In this document: piece after piece, positions 7,964 to 16,387 of the stretch | Layout of the letters: every line of letters starts with the position of its first letter | How positions within the stretch are numbered: position 1 is the first letter of the stretch | Source of the DNA: Salinimicrobium soli | Lineage (GTDB): Bacteria; Bacteroidota; Bacteroidia; Flavobacteriales; Flavobacteriaceae | Assembly (NCBI RefSeq): GCF_048323655.1 | Contig: NZ_JBLUWW010000003.1 | Coordinates: forward strand, 186,001 to 250,000 | Direction: 5' to 3' | Length of the DNA stretch: 64,000 nt | Notes under the pieces: model-generated | What the model was told of the DNA's origin: nothing | The model's input: the letters and a program-made list of their open reading frames with translations, nothing else | Database searches by the model: none | Translations under genes and position numbers: made by a program

Positions 7964-10051
7964 ATGGAAAAAAACAGTTATATCAACAGGGAGCTTAGTT
8001 GGCTGCAGTTCAACGCCCGGGTATTACAGGAAGCAGCAGATAAGACAGTCCCTTTGATAGAAAGACTGAGGTTTTTAGGGATCTTTTCGAATAATCTGGA
8101 CGAATTCTTTAAAGTCCGCTACGCCACTATTAAACGTATCGACCTTGCCGGAAAAGGAGGGAAAAGTGTGCTGGGCGGGATCAAGGCCAACCAACTTTTA
8201 GAGGAGATCACCCAGATCGTGATCAATCAGCAAAGTGAGAGCCTGAATATTCTGGAGACTATTCAGAACAAGCTCCGGGACCACAACATCTTTATCATCA
8301 ATGAAAAGCAGGTAAAGAAACATCAGCAGCCATTTTTAAAGAATTTTTTCCTTCAGAAGGTAAGCCCGGCCCTTGTTACTATTGTTTTGAACGATCTTGC
8401 CGAATTGCCACGACTCAAAGACAGTGCGGCTTATCTCGCTGTAAAAATGATCATGAAGGAGCCGGCGCCACAAAAAGAAAAAACCCAACTGGTCAACAAG
8501 CCTCTCAAGGAAAAGAAGTATGTTCTTATTGAGATCCCTCGGAGTATTGAACGTTTTGTGGTGCTTCCGAAGGAAGGAGATAAACAGTATATTATCCTTT
8601 TAGATGACCTTATTAGGTATCACCTGCATTCCATTTTTAACATTTTTGAATATGAGAGTATTACTGCTCATATGATCAAAATTACCAGGGATGCCGAACT
8701 GGATATTGACAGTGACCTGAGCAAATCATTTATTGAAAAAATTTCAGCCAGCGTTAAGGACAGGGTAGAAGGAGAGCCGGTGCGGTTTGTCTATGACATG
8801 AATATTGAGCAGGACACCCTTCAATACCTCATGCGGAAAATGGGCATTGATGCCACAGACAGTATTATTCCGGGAGGGAGATATCACAATCGCAGGGATT
8901 ATATGAACTTTCCAAGCCTGGGAAGTGCAGAACTTCAATACGGGCAGATCGAGCCATTGCCAATTCCGGGGTTGGTGCTTCAGGGTAGTCTTTTTAAAGA
9001 AATAGCGAAGAAGGATTATTTGCTTCACACTCCATATCAAACCTTTTCCTATACCGTCAAGTTCTTACGCGAAGCGGCTTTAGATCCTAATGTAAAGTCC
9101 ATTAAGATCACCATTTACAGACTGGCGAAGATCTCACATATTGCCAGTTCCCTAATCAATGCTGTCAAAAATGGTAAAAAAGTAACCGTTCAGATAGAAC
9201 TGCGTGCACGGTTTGATGAAGTGGCAAATATTAATTACGCCGAACAAATGCAAAGGGAAGGTGTAAACCTCATTTTTGGAGTAAAAGGACTCAAGGTGCA
9301 TTCTAAAGCCTGTGTCATTGAACGCCTTGAGAATGGAAAGGTCCGTAGGTACGGTTTTGTAAGCACCGGAAACCTGAATGAATCCACAGCAAGGGTTTAT
9401 TCTGATCTTACTTTATATACCAGTGACCAGAATATTCTAAAGGAAGTCAATAAAGTTTTTGACTTTTTTGAGGTAAATTATAAAGTGAGCCGGTATAAAT
9501 ACCTTATTGTTTCGCCGCATTATACTCGCACGGCCCTTGTGAAGCTGATTCAGACAGAGATCGATAATGCGAAAGAAGGGAAACCTTCAGGAATTCGTCT
9601 CAAGCTTAACAGCCTGTCCGATTTTGCTCTTATCGATAAATTATATGAGGCAAGCAGGGCAGGAGTGAAAATGAAACTCATCGTTCGCGGGATCTGTTGT
9701 TTGATTCCCGGTGTGAAAGACATGAGTGAAAATATTGAAGTGATAAGCATAGTTGATAAATACCTGGAACATCCAAGAATTTTCATTTTCGAGAATGCAG
9801 GAACTCCTAAGGTCTACATTTCATCAGCTGACTGGATGACCAGGAACATGGATTACAGGGTGGAGATAAGCTGTCCTATTTATGATGCCGATATTCAACA
9901 GGAATTGATGGAGACCTTTGAGATCTGTTGGAGAGATAATGTAAAAGCGCGGGTGATTTCCATTAAACAGGATAATGCCTACAGGAGGAATAATAAACCG
10001 CCACTGCGATCGCAGTTTGCGCTTTATGAATATTACGAGAAGAAAATATAA
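7964..10051 (+). CDS. ppk1: Polyphosphate kinase 1
   Basis: Reversibly transfers the terminal phosphate of ATP to polyphosphate. The 695 residues match PPK1 length. The N-terminal domain signature INRELSWLQFNARVL is at 6-20 and SNNLDEFFKVR near 44-54. The autophosphorylated histidine is expected at His446 in GLKVHSKA, and the second catalytic histidine at His603 in YLEHPRIF, so both active-site residues are present. It lies between sixA (3 bp upstream) and ppx (11 bp downstream), so the operon encodes both synthesis and breakdown of polyphosphate. Confidence 0.97.
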   Translation: MEKNSYINRELSWLQFNARVLQEAADKTVPLIERLRFLGIFSNNLDEFFKVRYATIKRIDLAGKGGKSVLGGIKANQLLEEITQIVINQQSESLNILETIQNKLRDHNIFIINEKQVKKHQQPFLKNFFLQKVSPALVTIVLNDLAELPRLKDSAAYLAVKMIMKEPAPQKEKTQLVNKPLKEKKYVLIEIPRSIERFVVLPKEGDKQYIILLDDLIRYHLHSIFNIFEYESITAHMIKITRDAELDIDSDLSKSFIEKISASVKDRVEGEPVRFVYDMNIEQDTLQYLMRKMGIDATDSIIPGGRYHNRRDYMNFPSLGSAELQYGQIEPLPIPGLVLQGSLFKEIAKKDYLLHTPYQTFSYTVKFLREAALDPNVKSIKITIYRLAKISHIASSLINAVKNGKKVTVQIELRARFDEVANINYAEQMQREGVNLIFGVKGLKVHSKACVIERLENGKVRRYGFVSTGNLNESTARVYSDLTLYTSDQNILKEVNKVFDFFEVNYKVSRYKYLIVSPHYTRTALVKLIQTEIDNAKEGKPSGIRLKLNSLSDFALIDKLYEASRAGVKMKLIVRGICCLIPGVKDMSENIEVISIVDKYLEHPRIFIFENAGTPKVYISSADWMTRNMDYRVEISCPIYDADIQQELMETFEICWRDNVKARVISIKQDNAYRRNNKPPLRSQFALYEYYEKKI

Positions 10052-10062
10052 AAGACTAAGGT

Positions 10063-10971
10063 TTGATCGTACAAAAGAAATATGCTGCCATAGATATAGG
10101 TTCAAATGCCGTAAGACTTCTTATTTCAACGGTGACCGAACAGGAAGATCGCGATCCGTTATTTAAGAAGACCAGTCTGGTCAGGGTCCCGATCAGGCTT
10201 GGTGCCGATGTGTTTATCTCCCGAAAGATCTCCCAGGACAATATTACCAGGATGATCGATACCATGCAGGCTTTTAAGCTGTTGATGAAATCTCATCGCA
10301 TAGAAAAATACAGGGCTTGTGCTACTTCAGCCATGAGGGAATCTGAAAATGGAGAAGAAGTGGCACGAATGATCGAGAACGAAACCGGAGTAAAGATCAA
10401 CATCATTGACGGTAATGACGAAGCAGCCATTATCGCGGCTACAGATCTTCATGTACTAATTCAGTCTGACAAAACTTACCTGTATGTTGATGTGGGTGGG
10501 GGTAGCACTGAATTCACATTATATTCGAACGGTAAGACTATAGCTTCCCGGTCCTTTAAACTGGGTACTGTAAGGTTGCTGGAGAACATGGTATCCGATG
10601 AAGTCTGGAAAGAAACTGAAGACTGGGTTAGATCGGCAACCAAAGATTTTACCCGCATTGACCTCATTGGTTCGGGTGGAAACATCAACAACATTTTTAA
10701 GAGTAGTGGAAAAGCAAACGGAAAGCCATTGAGTTTTCTGTACCTGAGCTCCTATTATCAGCTTCTCCAGTCTTTCACTTATGAGGAAAGGATCACGCAG
10801 TTAAACCTGAATCAAGACAGGGCAGACGTTATTATTCCTGCCGCGAAGATCTACCTCTCTGCAATGAAGTGGACAAGGGCCCGAAGAATATATGTTCCAA
10901 AAATAGGACTTTCGGATGGTATTATAAAGTCCCTTTACCAGGAAGCTCTTGAGGAAGCTACCCGTGCATAG
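10063..10971 (+). CDS. ppx: Ppx/GppA-family exopolyphosphatase
   Basis: Hydrolyses polyphosphate from its ends (or pppGpp in the GppA sense). The ASKHA-fold phosphate loops are visible: AAIDIGSNAVRLLI near 8-21 and YVDVGGGSTEF near 140-150. At 302 residues it is the short form without the C-terminal HD-like domain found in E. coli Ppx, as is common in this phylum. The start is a TTG at 10063; no ATG lies between the ppk1 stop and the first beta strand. It is the last gene of the pdxH-sixA-ppk1-ppx run, and its 3' end overlaps the convergent miaE by 14 bp. Confidence 0.93.
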   Translation: MIVQKKYAAIDIGSNAVRLLISTVTEQEDRDPLFKKTSLVRVPIRLGADVFISRKISQDNITRMIDTMQAFKLLMKSHRIEKYRACATSAMRESENGEEVARMIENETGVKINIIDGNDEAAIIAATDLHVLIQSDKTYLYVDVGGGSTEFTLYSNGKTIASRSFKLGTVRLLENMVSDEVWKETEDWVRSATKDFTRIDLIGSGGNINNIFKSSGKANGKPLSFLYLSSYYQLLQSFTYEERITQLNLNQDRADVIIPAAKIYLSAMKWTRARRIYVPKIGLSDGIIKSLYQEALEEATRA

Positions 10972-11539
10972 TTTCTGATTTGCCCAGATCTTTCATGATC
11001 TCAGCTTCAAACTCCAGAAGTTCCTGCCATTTTTGATCCACTTCCTTTCTTTCACCATACTTCCGTGCAAAATTGAGGAACATGGTATAATGATTTGCTT
11101 CGCTTACCATTAGGCTTCTGTAAAAATCAGCGAGTTCTTTGTCTTCAAGGTTTTCTGAAAGCAGTCGAAAGCGTTCACAGCTTCGTGCTTCAATAAGTGC
11201 TGCATATAACAGCCGGTGGATAAGATTGGTCTTTCTGCTGCCTCCCTTTGGAAAGAATGTCATCAATTTTACCACGTACTCATCCCGGCGATCTCTTCCC
11301 AGCGTATAGCCTCTCTCCAGAAGCTTATCATGCACCATTTTAAAATGGCTCATTTCCTCTTTGGCCAGGGCCGTCATTGCAGTTACTAATTCTGAATATT
11401 CAGGATGTGTAACTATCAGGGAAATAGCCGTTGAGGCTGCTTTTTGCTCGCAAAAAGCATGATCTGTAAGGATCTCCTCGATGTTCTTTTCAACTATATT
11501 TACCCAACGCGGGTCTGTGGGAAGTTTTAAACCAAGCAT
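10958..11539 (-). CDS. miaE: tRNA-(ms2io6A)-hydroxylase MiaE
   Basis: Ferritin-like diiron monooxygenase that hydroxylates the isopentenyl group of ms2i6A37 in tRNA. The 193-residue helical protein shows the metal-ligand pattern of the family: KEEMSHF near 80-86, EARSCERF near 116-123 and SEANHYTMF near 147-155. It starts 3 bp after the dnaX stop on the same strand, so it is probably co-transcribed with dnaX, and its 3' end overlaps ppx on the opposite strand by 14 bp. I see no miaA or miaB in the window. Confidence 0.92.
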   Translation of the reverse strand: MLGLKLPTDPRWVNIVEKNIEEILTDHAFCEQKAASTAISLIVTHPEYSELVTAMTALAKEEMSHFKMVHDKLLERGYTLGRDRRDEYVVKLMTFFPKGGSRKTNLIHRLLYAALIEARSCERFRLLSENLEDKELADFYRSLMVSEANHYTMFLNFARKYGERKEVDQKWQELLEFEAEIMKDLGKSETMHG

Positions 11540-11542
11540 AAT

Positions 11543-13414
11543 TTAAATATCAAGATCAAAAGTGCTGCGCAATTTCTCGAGCAGCGGATTTTTTTCTTTC
11601 AGTTTTTCGAATTTTTCAATGGGCGTAAAAGCGAATTTTCTTTCCGCTTTTTCATTGATGCTCACTTCCAACTGAATATGAGTATTCTGCAGTTTTTCCT
11701 TCATGAACCCCATGAGGTGATATTGAACTTTTTCAAGTTCCAGCTTCATGGTCTCATTCGGTAATTCTATCCAGATCTGTTTTCCTTTTAGAATAGGTGT
11801 GTCTGTTTGCATTATGGAAGCCAGGATCTTTTCGCCTTTTTCATTCTGTTCACTGGCGAATTCAAACCATGCTTCCTGCATTTCATCCTCGGTGAACTTT
11901 CCATTCTTTTCGATCACCTCTTCCTTCCTGGCCTCTCTCTTTTGCGCTTCCAGTTCTTTTTTCGTCTGAATGCTTTTTAGGGAAAGACCTGAAACTGTTC
12001 TTTTAGCTATAGCCGGTTCAGTCGTTGTATTGATTTCTTCTGTTTCAGGAGTTGGTTCTGCTGAAGGAGCTTCAGAGGTTACATTTTTTTCGGAATTAGC
12101 TTCCTCAGGTTCTTCCTGTTTTTCCAGTGGTTGTGGCTCGGGTTCTGCTACTGCCGGAGCACAGTCTTTTTCCTGTTGTTCGGGTCTGGCCGTTGGGACC
12201 TGCGATTCTCTCGGGGGCGCAGAATCTCCTTGTGAATATTCATTACCTACGATGACTTCCTTTTCCTTTTTCGAAAGCTTGAGAGCCGGAGCAGGTGCAG
12301 GAGGTTTAGTAAAATGTGTCGCCGGAATTATAAAGGAGCTATCCTTTTTTTTTTCACCTTCAAAGGTGAGGGAAGCAAGTTGCATAAGACAAAGCTCCAC
12401 CAGGAGACGTTGATTTCTGCTGCTTTTGTATTGCAGGTCACATTCGTTAGCAAGCTCAATTCCTTTCAGGAGAAACTGTGCAGAAGCCTTTTGAGCCTGT
12501 GCAAAGTACAGGGCCTTGGTGTTTTCTCCTACCTCCAGTAATGCAATGGTCTTGGGGTTTTGACACACCAGCAGGTCTCTAAAATGTGATGCCAGCCCGG
12601 CAATAAAATGATGGCCGTCAAAGCCGTGGGATAATATCTCATTATACAGCATCAATAGCTGCGGAATATCATTGTTCAGTATAAGTTCTGTCGCAGTAAG
12701 ATAAGAGTCGTAATCCAGCACATTCAGGTTCTCAGTTACGGCCTGCCGGGTAAGATCTTTTCCGCTGAAACTTACCACACGGTCGTAAATGGACAGCGCA
12801 TCACGCATGGCTCCATCTGCTTTTTGAGCAATAATATGGAGGGCGTCATCTTCTGCATTTACCCCTTCCTGTTCCGCTATATATCCCAGGTATTCTTTAG
12901 CATCTTTAACGGTGATCCTTTTAAAATCAAAGATCTGACACCGCGAAAGAATGGTTGGAATGATCTTGTGCTTTTCTGTAGTAGCCAGGATGAAGATCGC
13001 ATGTTTTGGAGGTTCCTCCAGGGTCTTTAAAAAGGCATTAAAAGCCGCCTGTGACAACATGTGCACCTCATCGATGATATAGACCTTGTATTTTCCAACT
13101 TGTGGAGGGATACGCACCTGATCGATCAGGTTTCTGATATCGTCTACCGAGTTGTTGGAAGCTGCATCAAGTTCAAAAATATTGAACGCGAAATCTTCGT
13201 TGGGATCCTGGTTATCATCCTGGTTGATCTTTTTGGCCAGGATACGGGCACAGGTGGTCTTACCCACTCCCCGCGGACCCGTAAAAAGCAACGCCTGTGC
13301 CAGGTGGTTATGTTCAATGGCATTGAGTAACGTATTGGTAATAGCTTGCTGGCCCACCACATCTTTAAATGTTTGAGGACGGTATTTTCTGGCCGATACT
13401 ACAAAATGTTCCAT
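11543..13414 (-). CDS. dnaX: DNA polymerase III gamma/tau subunit
   Basis: Clamp-loader ATPase of the replisome. The AAA+ core is clear: Walker A GPRGVGKTT at 46-54, Walker B VYIIDEVHML at 111-120, and SRC at 157-159 carrying the arginine finger. The four-cysteine zinc module that follows Walker A in E. coli is absent; residues 61-80 instead form a short acidic linker. Residues about 375-500 are a low-complexity Pro/Glu linker, then a C-terminal tau-specific part. The minus strand has ten A's in a row at 12354-12345 (codons 354-357, in GEKKKDS), right after the clamp-loader domains. Shifting by one base leads to a TAG two codons later (12341-12339), or to a TAA within eight codons in the other frame, so a short gamma form by slippage is plausible. 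A TATATTTG promoter lies upstream. Confidence 0.96.
   Translation of the reverse strand: MEHFVVSARKYRPQTFKDVVGQQAITNTLLNAIEHNHLAQALLFTGPRGVGKTTCARILAKKINQDDNQDPNEDFAFNIFELDAASNNSVDDIRNLIDQVRIPPQVGKYKVYIIDEVHMLSQAAFNAFLKTLEEPPKHAIFILATTEKHKIIPTILSRCQIFDFKRITVKDAKEYLGYIAEQEGVNAEDDALHIIAQKADGAMRDALSIYDRVVSFSGKDLTRQAVTENLNVLDYDSYLTATELILNNDIPQLLMLYNEILSHGFDGHHFIAGLASHFRDLLVCQNPKTIALLEVGENTKALYFAQAQKASAQFLLKGIELANECDLQYKSSRNQRLLVELCLMQLASLTFEGEKKKDSSFIIPATHFTKPPAPAPALKLSKKEKEVIVGNEYSQGDSAPPRESQVPTARPEQQEKDCAPAVAEPEPQPLEKQEEPEEANSEKNVTSEAPSAEPTPETEEINTTTEPAIAKRTVSGLSLKSIQTKKELEAQKREARKEEVIEKNGKFTEDEMQEAWFEFASEQNEKGEKILASIMQTDTPILKGKQIWIELPNETMKLELEKVQYHLMGFMKEKLQNTHIQLEVSINEKAERKFAFTPIEKFEKLKEKNPLLEKLRSTFDLDI
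12345..12354 (-). promoter_or_regulatory. A10 slippage tract in dnaX
   Basis: On the coding strand the codons read GAA AAA AAA AAG GAT AGC. One extra A (or a -1 ribosomal shift) gives AAA GGA TAG and stops at once; one A fewer gives AGG ATA GCT CCT TTA TAA. Both end the protein near residue 357-363, just after the ATPase and collar domains. Escherichia coli dnaX (ribosomal frameshift) and Thermus dnaX (transcriptional slippage) make gamma at comparable sites. Use of this site here is inference. Confidence 0.55.
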
Positions 13415-13431
13415 TGAAATTATTTAGAGAA

Positions 13432-13439
13432 CAAATATA
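13432..13439 (-). promoter_or_regulatory. Promoter -7 element of dnaX
   Basis: Minus-strand TATATTTG, matching the Bacteroidota TAnnTTTG consensus, 17 bp upstream of the dnaX start codon. No clear -33 TTTG is seen at the usual spacing. Confidence 0.65.
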
Positions 13440-13550
13440 AAAATACAATTCTGAAGCGGGGTCGTTACTGCAGGTTTTTATCCACAAAAAGCTGTTGACT
13501 TTAGTTTTAACCTCTATTTATCTGAGGTGTCAAAAAAGGAATTTTAACTG

Positions 13551-13558
13551 TACCTTTG
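13551..13558 (+). promoter_or_regulatory. Promoter -7 element of rnpB
   Basis: TACCTTTG matches the TAnnTTTG consensus and ends 4 bases before the start of the RNase P RNA, the spacing expected for a -7 element and its transcription start. Confidence 0.75.
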
Positions 13559-13562
13559 CGCC

Positions 13563-13885
13563 AAGCAGACCGCCTTATCGCTATCCTGAACTTGTTTCGG
13601 GGTGGAGGAAAGTCCGGACACCGTAGGGCAGCATAGTGGGTAACACCCACCGGTACCGATGCAGATCGGTATCAGGACCAGTGCAACAGAAAGGATGTAC
13701 AGGTAATGCTGTAGTGAAATCAGGTAAACTCTATGCGGTGCAATGCCATGTATACCGGCTGTTAAGGATTGCCCGTCCGTTGCCGGAGGGTAGGCAGCTA
13801 AAGGTTTTTGGTAACAAAAACCTCAGATAAATGATAAGGACCCTGGTGCAGATCAGGGGACAGAATCCGGCTTACAGGTCTGCTT
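13563..13885 (+). ncRNA. rnpB: RNase P RNA, class A
   Basis: Catalytic RNA that trims the 5' leader of tRNA precursors. The universal P4 strands are visible: GGAGGAAAGTCCGGACACC (13600-13622) at the 5' side and ACAGAATCCGGCTTA (13860-13874) at the 3' side. The first bases AAGCAGACC pair with the last bases GGTCTGCTT as helix P1, which sets the ends. The length of about 323 nt fits a class A molecule. A T-run directly follows and probably ends transcription. The 3' end lies 3 bp from the stop codon of the convergent STAS-like gene. Confidence 0.97.
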
Positions 13886-13888
13886 TTT

Positions 13889-14269
13889 TTATTTCTTTAC
13901 CTGCTTCTCGGCCCATTTTATCGCTTCTTCCATTTCCTGAAATATTTCATAAGGAACTTTAGAGAATTTCTGTTCAAATTTCGCCATGCTGATAGTAGAA
14001 CTGCGATTGGTAACAATAGCGATCCCTCTTAGGTTCTGGATCTCTTCTTTTAAATTCAAATAGATAGTGGGAATTACGTTGTAATTTTTTTCCCTTTTAG
14101 AAATGTAGACAAACCTGTTACTGTCAAACTGTTCAACGCAGGCTTTAATGAGTTCCTGAAGTTCTGTAGGTCCAAGTACAACGTCTTCCCGAAACCGGGA
14201 AATAACATAGTTATCATAGAAATCAAGAGAGGTGAACTCGAGATCAATGTTCTTCCGGAAATTTGCCAT
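13889..14269 (-). CDS. SpoIIAA/STAS-like protein, paralogue 1
   Basis: Small soluble protein of 126 residues without signal or membrane segments. The pattern of strand-helix repeats with FVYISKREKNYNV in the middle and GIAIVTNRSST followed by FEQKFSKVPYEIFQEMEEAIKWAEK at the end resembles SpoIIAA-like/STAS-SEC14 proteins; this is a fold-level guess. It clearly resembles the protein at 39977-40378 (GYISHRLNSYAV, AIAVVSKSEMSRK, EKKFYTDKNPFQIFSCLEEAKTWI). It is the last gene of the operon with rsmD, starting 8 bp after the rsmD stop. Function unknown. Confidence 0.75.
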   Translation of the reverse strand: MANFRKNIDLEFTSLDFYDNYVISRFREDVVLGPTELQELIKACVEQFDSNRFVYISKREKNYNVIPTIYLNLKEEIQNLRGIAIVTNRSSTISMAKFEQKFSKVPYEIFQEMEEAIKWAEKQVKK

Positions 14270-14277
14270 TCTCTAAT

Positions 14278-14811
14278 TTAACGAAAAAAACTAAAAACTG
14301 AATTCCCGTATTTGCGGGCTTCATCAAAATGTTTTAACCCCGAGAGGTCAATTTTCTTTGAGTGTTCCATGATCACACAGCCGCCATCTAGTAGTAATTC
14401 TCTTGAAAAACAGGTGTTGACCATTTCCTCGAGAGAGGAGAGTTCAAAGTCGTATGGAGGGTCGGCAAAGATAATATGAGCTTTTTCTCCGGTATTCTTT
14501 AAATATTTGAATGCATCGCTCTTTACCGTGCGAATAGGGAGATCGAGCTCGTCAGAAATGCGGTTAATGAACTTCACACATTCAAAATGTGCATCTACAG
14601 CTATGATCTCTTCTGCACCGCGTGAAGCAAATTCATAAGAGATATTGCCGGTGCCGCTAAAAAGGTCAATGACCTTTAAAGCTGAAAAATGATATTGATT
14701 GTTCAGTATATTAAAAAGGGCTTCCTTGGCAAAATCTGTAGTAGGTCTTACCGGAAGTTTTTTAGGCGCAATAATTCTTTTCCCTTTATAGGTTCCTGAA
14801 ACTATTCTCAT
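14278..14811 (-). CDS. rsmD: 16S rRNA (guanine966-N2)-methyltransferase RsmD
   Basis: SAM-dependent methyltransferase of 16S rRNA G966. The 177 residues match the family; the start MRIVSGTYKGKRI is typical, the SAM loop DLFSGTGNISYEFASRGA lies near 49-66, and the catalytic motif FADPPYDF near 115-122. Its ATG overlaps the stop of the DUF3822 gene by 4 bp, so the two are translationally coupled, an arrangement common in flavobacteria. Confidence 0.95.
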   Translation of the reverse strand: MRIVSGTYKGKRIIAPKKLPVRPTTDFAKEALFNILNNQYHFSALKVIDLFSGTGNISYEFASRGAEEIIAVDAHFECVKFINRISDELDLPIRTVKSDAFKYLKNTGEKAHIIFADPPYDFELSSLEEMVNTCFSRELLLDGGCVIMEHSKKIDLSGLKHFDEARKYGNSVFSFFR

Positions 14812-15638
14812 TGAAGTGCTTTAAGTAATGCGTAATTTTTTCTTCCGTTAGGAACTTCTTCTTTTCCGGAGAAAAGATATCCAAATACCGGATCCAGAAA
14901 TTCAACTTCCTTCACATAAGTATAGGCTATCTGGTAGTAATCTGAATCCCGGGTTATTTTACCAAGAAGGAAAAGCCTGAAGGTCGTTGGGTCAAGGTCC
15001 AGTTGTTCGGCAGTGAAAAGAAGATAGTAAATAAAATCTTCCTTGGTCCGGCTTTGGAAACTATTTGCCAGCAATAACTTGCCGGCTTTAATAATGATAA
15101 GATCGTAACCACCTGTATAGCAATTCAGGTAAACTTTCACCTCCCTGTCTTCGGGATCGCTCATTTCCAGGAACGCCTCAGTCAGAACGCTAATGCAATG
15201 TCGGTACTCAAATTCCCCATACTTCTCAAAAAAGAAATTATTGATGTTGGTATAGGGAATGTACACATTCACCATTTCAGCCGTTTCAAGCTGGTCCTGT
15301 GCCACGTAATCTGTTTCGAGGATTCTGGTGTTGAACTTGAGATAATCGGAAGCCTGTTCTTCTGAAAACAGTTTTTGAGGCACCAGGCTAAAAAGTTCAT
15401 TTGAAAAGAGAACAATGACTTCGGGAGTTTCCTCCTGCAGAAATTTTTCCTGCTCGTACACATTCTCGATCTGCTCAAGTACCTGAATGGGATTGAGCTT
15501 TTTGGGGAAATGGATCTCCTTGAAGAAAATAATTCGCTTTTCCTCAGGCACCAGGGCGCAAAAAGAAAGTCCATTCAGGCTAACCTGAATGGACAGTTTT
15601 ATTCTTTTTTGTTCGTTCTCCTTATTCAGCGTCCCCAT
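14808..15638 (-). CDS. DUF3822 family protein
   Basis: Conserved Bacteroidota protein of unknown function (276 residues from the chosen start). It has the two-lobed look of an actin-like or pilus-assembly-type ATPase fold, with LNCYTGGYDLIIIKAGKLLLANSF near residues 180-203, but no clear nucleotide motif that I can defend. The longest frame starts at 15686, deep inside the upstream gene; I prefer the ATG at 15638 (MGTLNKENEQ), which leaves a 17 bp overlap. It is followed by rsmD with a 4 bp overlap. The rsmD link hints at a shared operon, not necessarily a shared function. Confidence 0.85.
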   Translation of the reverse strand: MGTLNKENEQKRIKLSIQVSLNGLSFCALVPEEKRIIFFKEIHFPKKLNPIQVLEQIENVYEQEKFLQEETPEVIVLFSNELFSLVPQKLFSEEQASDYLKFNTRILETDYVAQDQLETAEMVNVYIPYTNINNFFFEKYGEFEYRHCISVLTEAFLEMSDPEDREVKVYLNCYTGGYDLIIIKAGKLLLANSFQSRTKEDFIYYLLFTAEQLDLDPTTFRLFLLGKITRDSDYYQIAYTYVKEVEFLDPVFGYLFSGKEEVPNGRKNYALLKALQ

Positions 15639-16272
15639 AAACTTTCGGCCAGTTTCCGCTAGTGTTGACTTCTTCCATGGAACCAACGCTAATGAATGGT
15701 CCGTTTACATTGTCAACAGAAACTACCTGCTCTTCCTGGGAAACAAGATCCTTGTCCTGGTCCTGTAGAATTACTTCCTTAGCTATTTTAGCTTCAAAAA
15801 CCGGGATTCTGGTGTCATTTTTCATGATGGTTCCGGCATTAAGGTCGAATTTGGCATCCACACCTTTAATTGGAACGTTCATCATTGTCTTATATCTGTC
15901 AGTACCTTTGAAAAGAGAATCTTTCACAGACTTATATCCCAAAGTGTCTATAACAACAATTTCTTTGTATTTATCTACTCCGTAAGTCTTTCTGTATTCT
16001 TCATCAAGAACGGTAGTGTCCCTTCTTTGAGTAAGGGTGAATTGTGCAGTATCGATAAAGCGAACAAGATTATCCCAGTTTCCTTCGAATTTCCCGGTTA
16101 CGGTACGGTGGGCAAGTTCGGCGTCACGAATATCCTTTAGATTTTCGATAACCTTGGCATATCTTGCCTCTTTAACTTTATTAAATTGAATAGGTTCATA
16201 GACCGAATTAAAAACCAGGTATCCCAGGAAGATAATCACGATCCAAAGAACTAACTGAATGACAAGTCTCAT
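15622..16272 (-). CDS. Single-pass membrane protein upstream of DUF3822
   Basis: About 216 residues. The N-terminus MRLVIQLVLWIVIIFLGYLVF is a membrane anchor with the rest probably outside the cytoplasm; the segment after it is a helix (VKEARYAKVIENLKDIRDAELAHR) and resembles the long N-terminal helix of pilin-like or type II secretion-like proteins. I do not recognise a named family. The longest frame begins at a TTG (16308) inside the promoter element, so the ATG at 16272 is the better start. It heads the operon with DUF3822, rsmD and a STAS-like gene and overlaps DUF3822 by 17 bp. Confidence 0.8.
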   Translation of the reverse strand: MRLVIQLVLWIVIIFLGYLVFNSVYEPIQFNKVKEARYAKVIENLKDIRDAELAHRTVTGKFEGNWDNLVRFIDTAQFTLTQRRDTTVLDEEYRKTYGVDKYKEIVVIDTLGYKSVKDSLFKGTDRYKTMMNVPIKGVDAKFDLNAGTIMKNDTRIPVFEAKIAKEVILQDQDKDLVSQEEQVVSVDNVNGPFISVGSMEEVNTSGNWPKVYGDAE

Positions 16273-16305
16273 GCGTTGCAGTTTAAGTTTATTAAGTGTT
16301 CCACG

Positions 16306-16313
16306 CAAATCTA
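16306..16313 (-). promoter_or_regulatory. Promoter of the membrane protein-DUF3822-rsmD operon
   Basis: Minus-strand TAGATTTG at 16313-16306 with a TTTG 17 bp further upstream (16334-16331). It overlaps the alternative upstream start of the gene, which supports starting at 16272. It is divergent from the helicase promoter at 16359. Confidence 0.65.
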
Positions 16314-16358
16314 CAATTTTTTTTTATTCGCAAAAGTTTCTTCCGAAAAAAACCTTGC

Positions 16359-16366
16359 TATCTTTG
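16359..16366 (+). promoter_or_regulatory. Promoter -7 element of the RecD-like helicase gene
   Basis: TATCTTTG matches TAnnTTTG and lies 21 bp before the ATG at 16388. It is downstream of the longest possible start at 16259, which is therefore unlikely. Confidence 0.65.
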
Positions 16367-16387
16367 AGGTCTGAGGAGATCTTGCTT

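Noticed and set aside
11748..13376. Several plus-strand frames opposite dnaX
   Set aside because: Shadows of a highly conserved gene on the minus strand.
13636..13830. 64-codon plus frame inside rnpB
   Set aside because: It lies wholly within the RNase P RNA.
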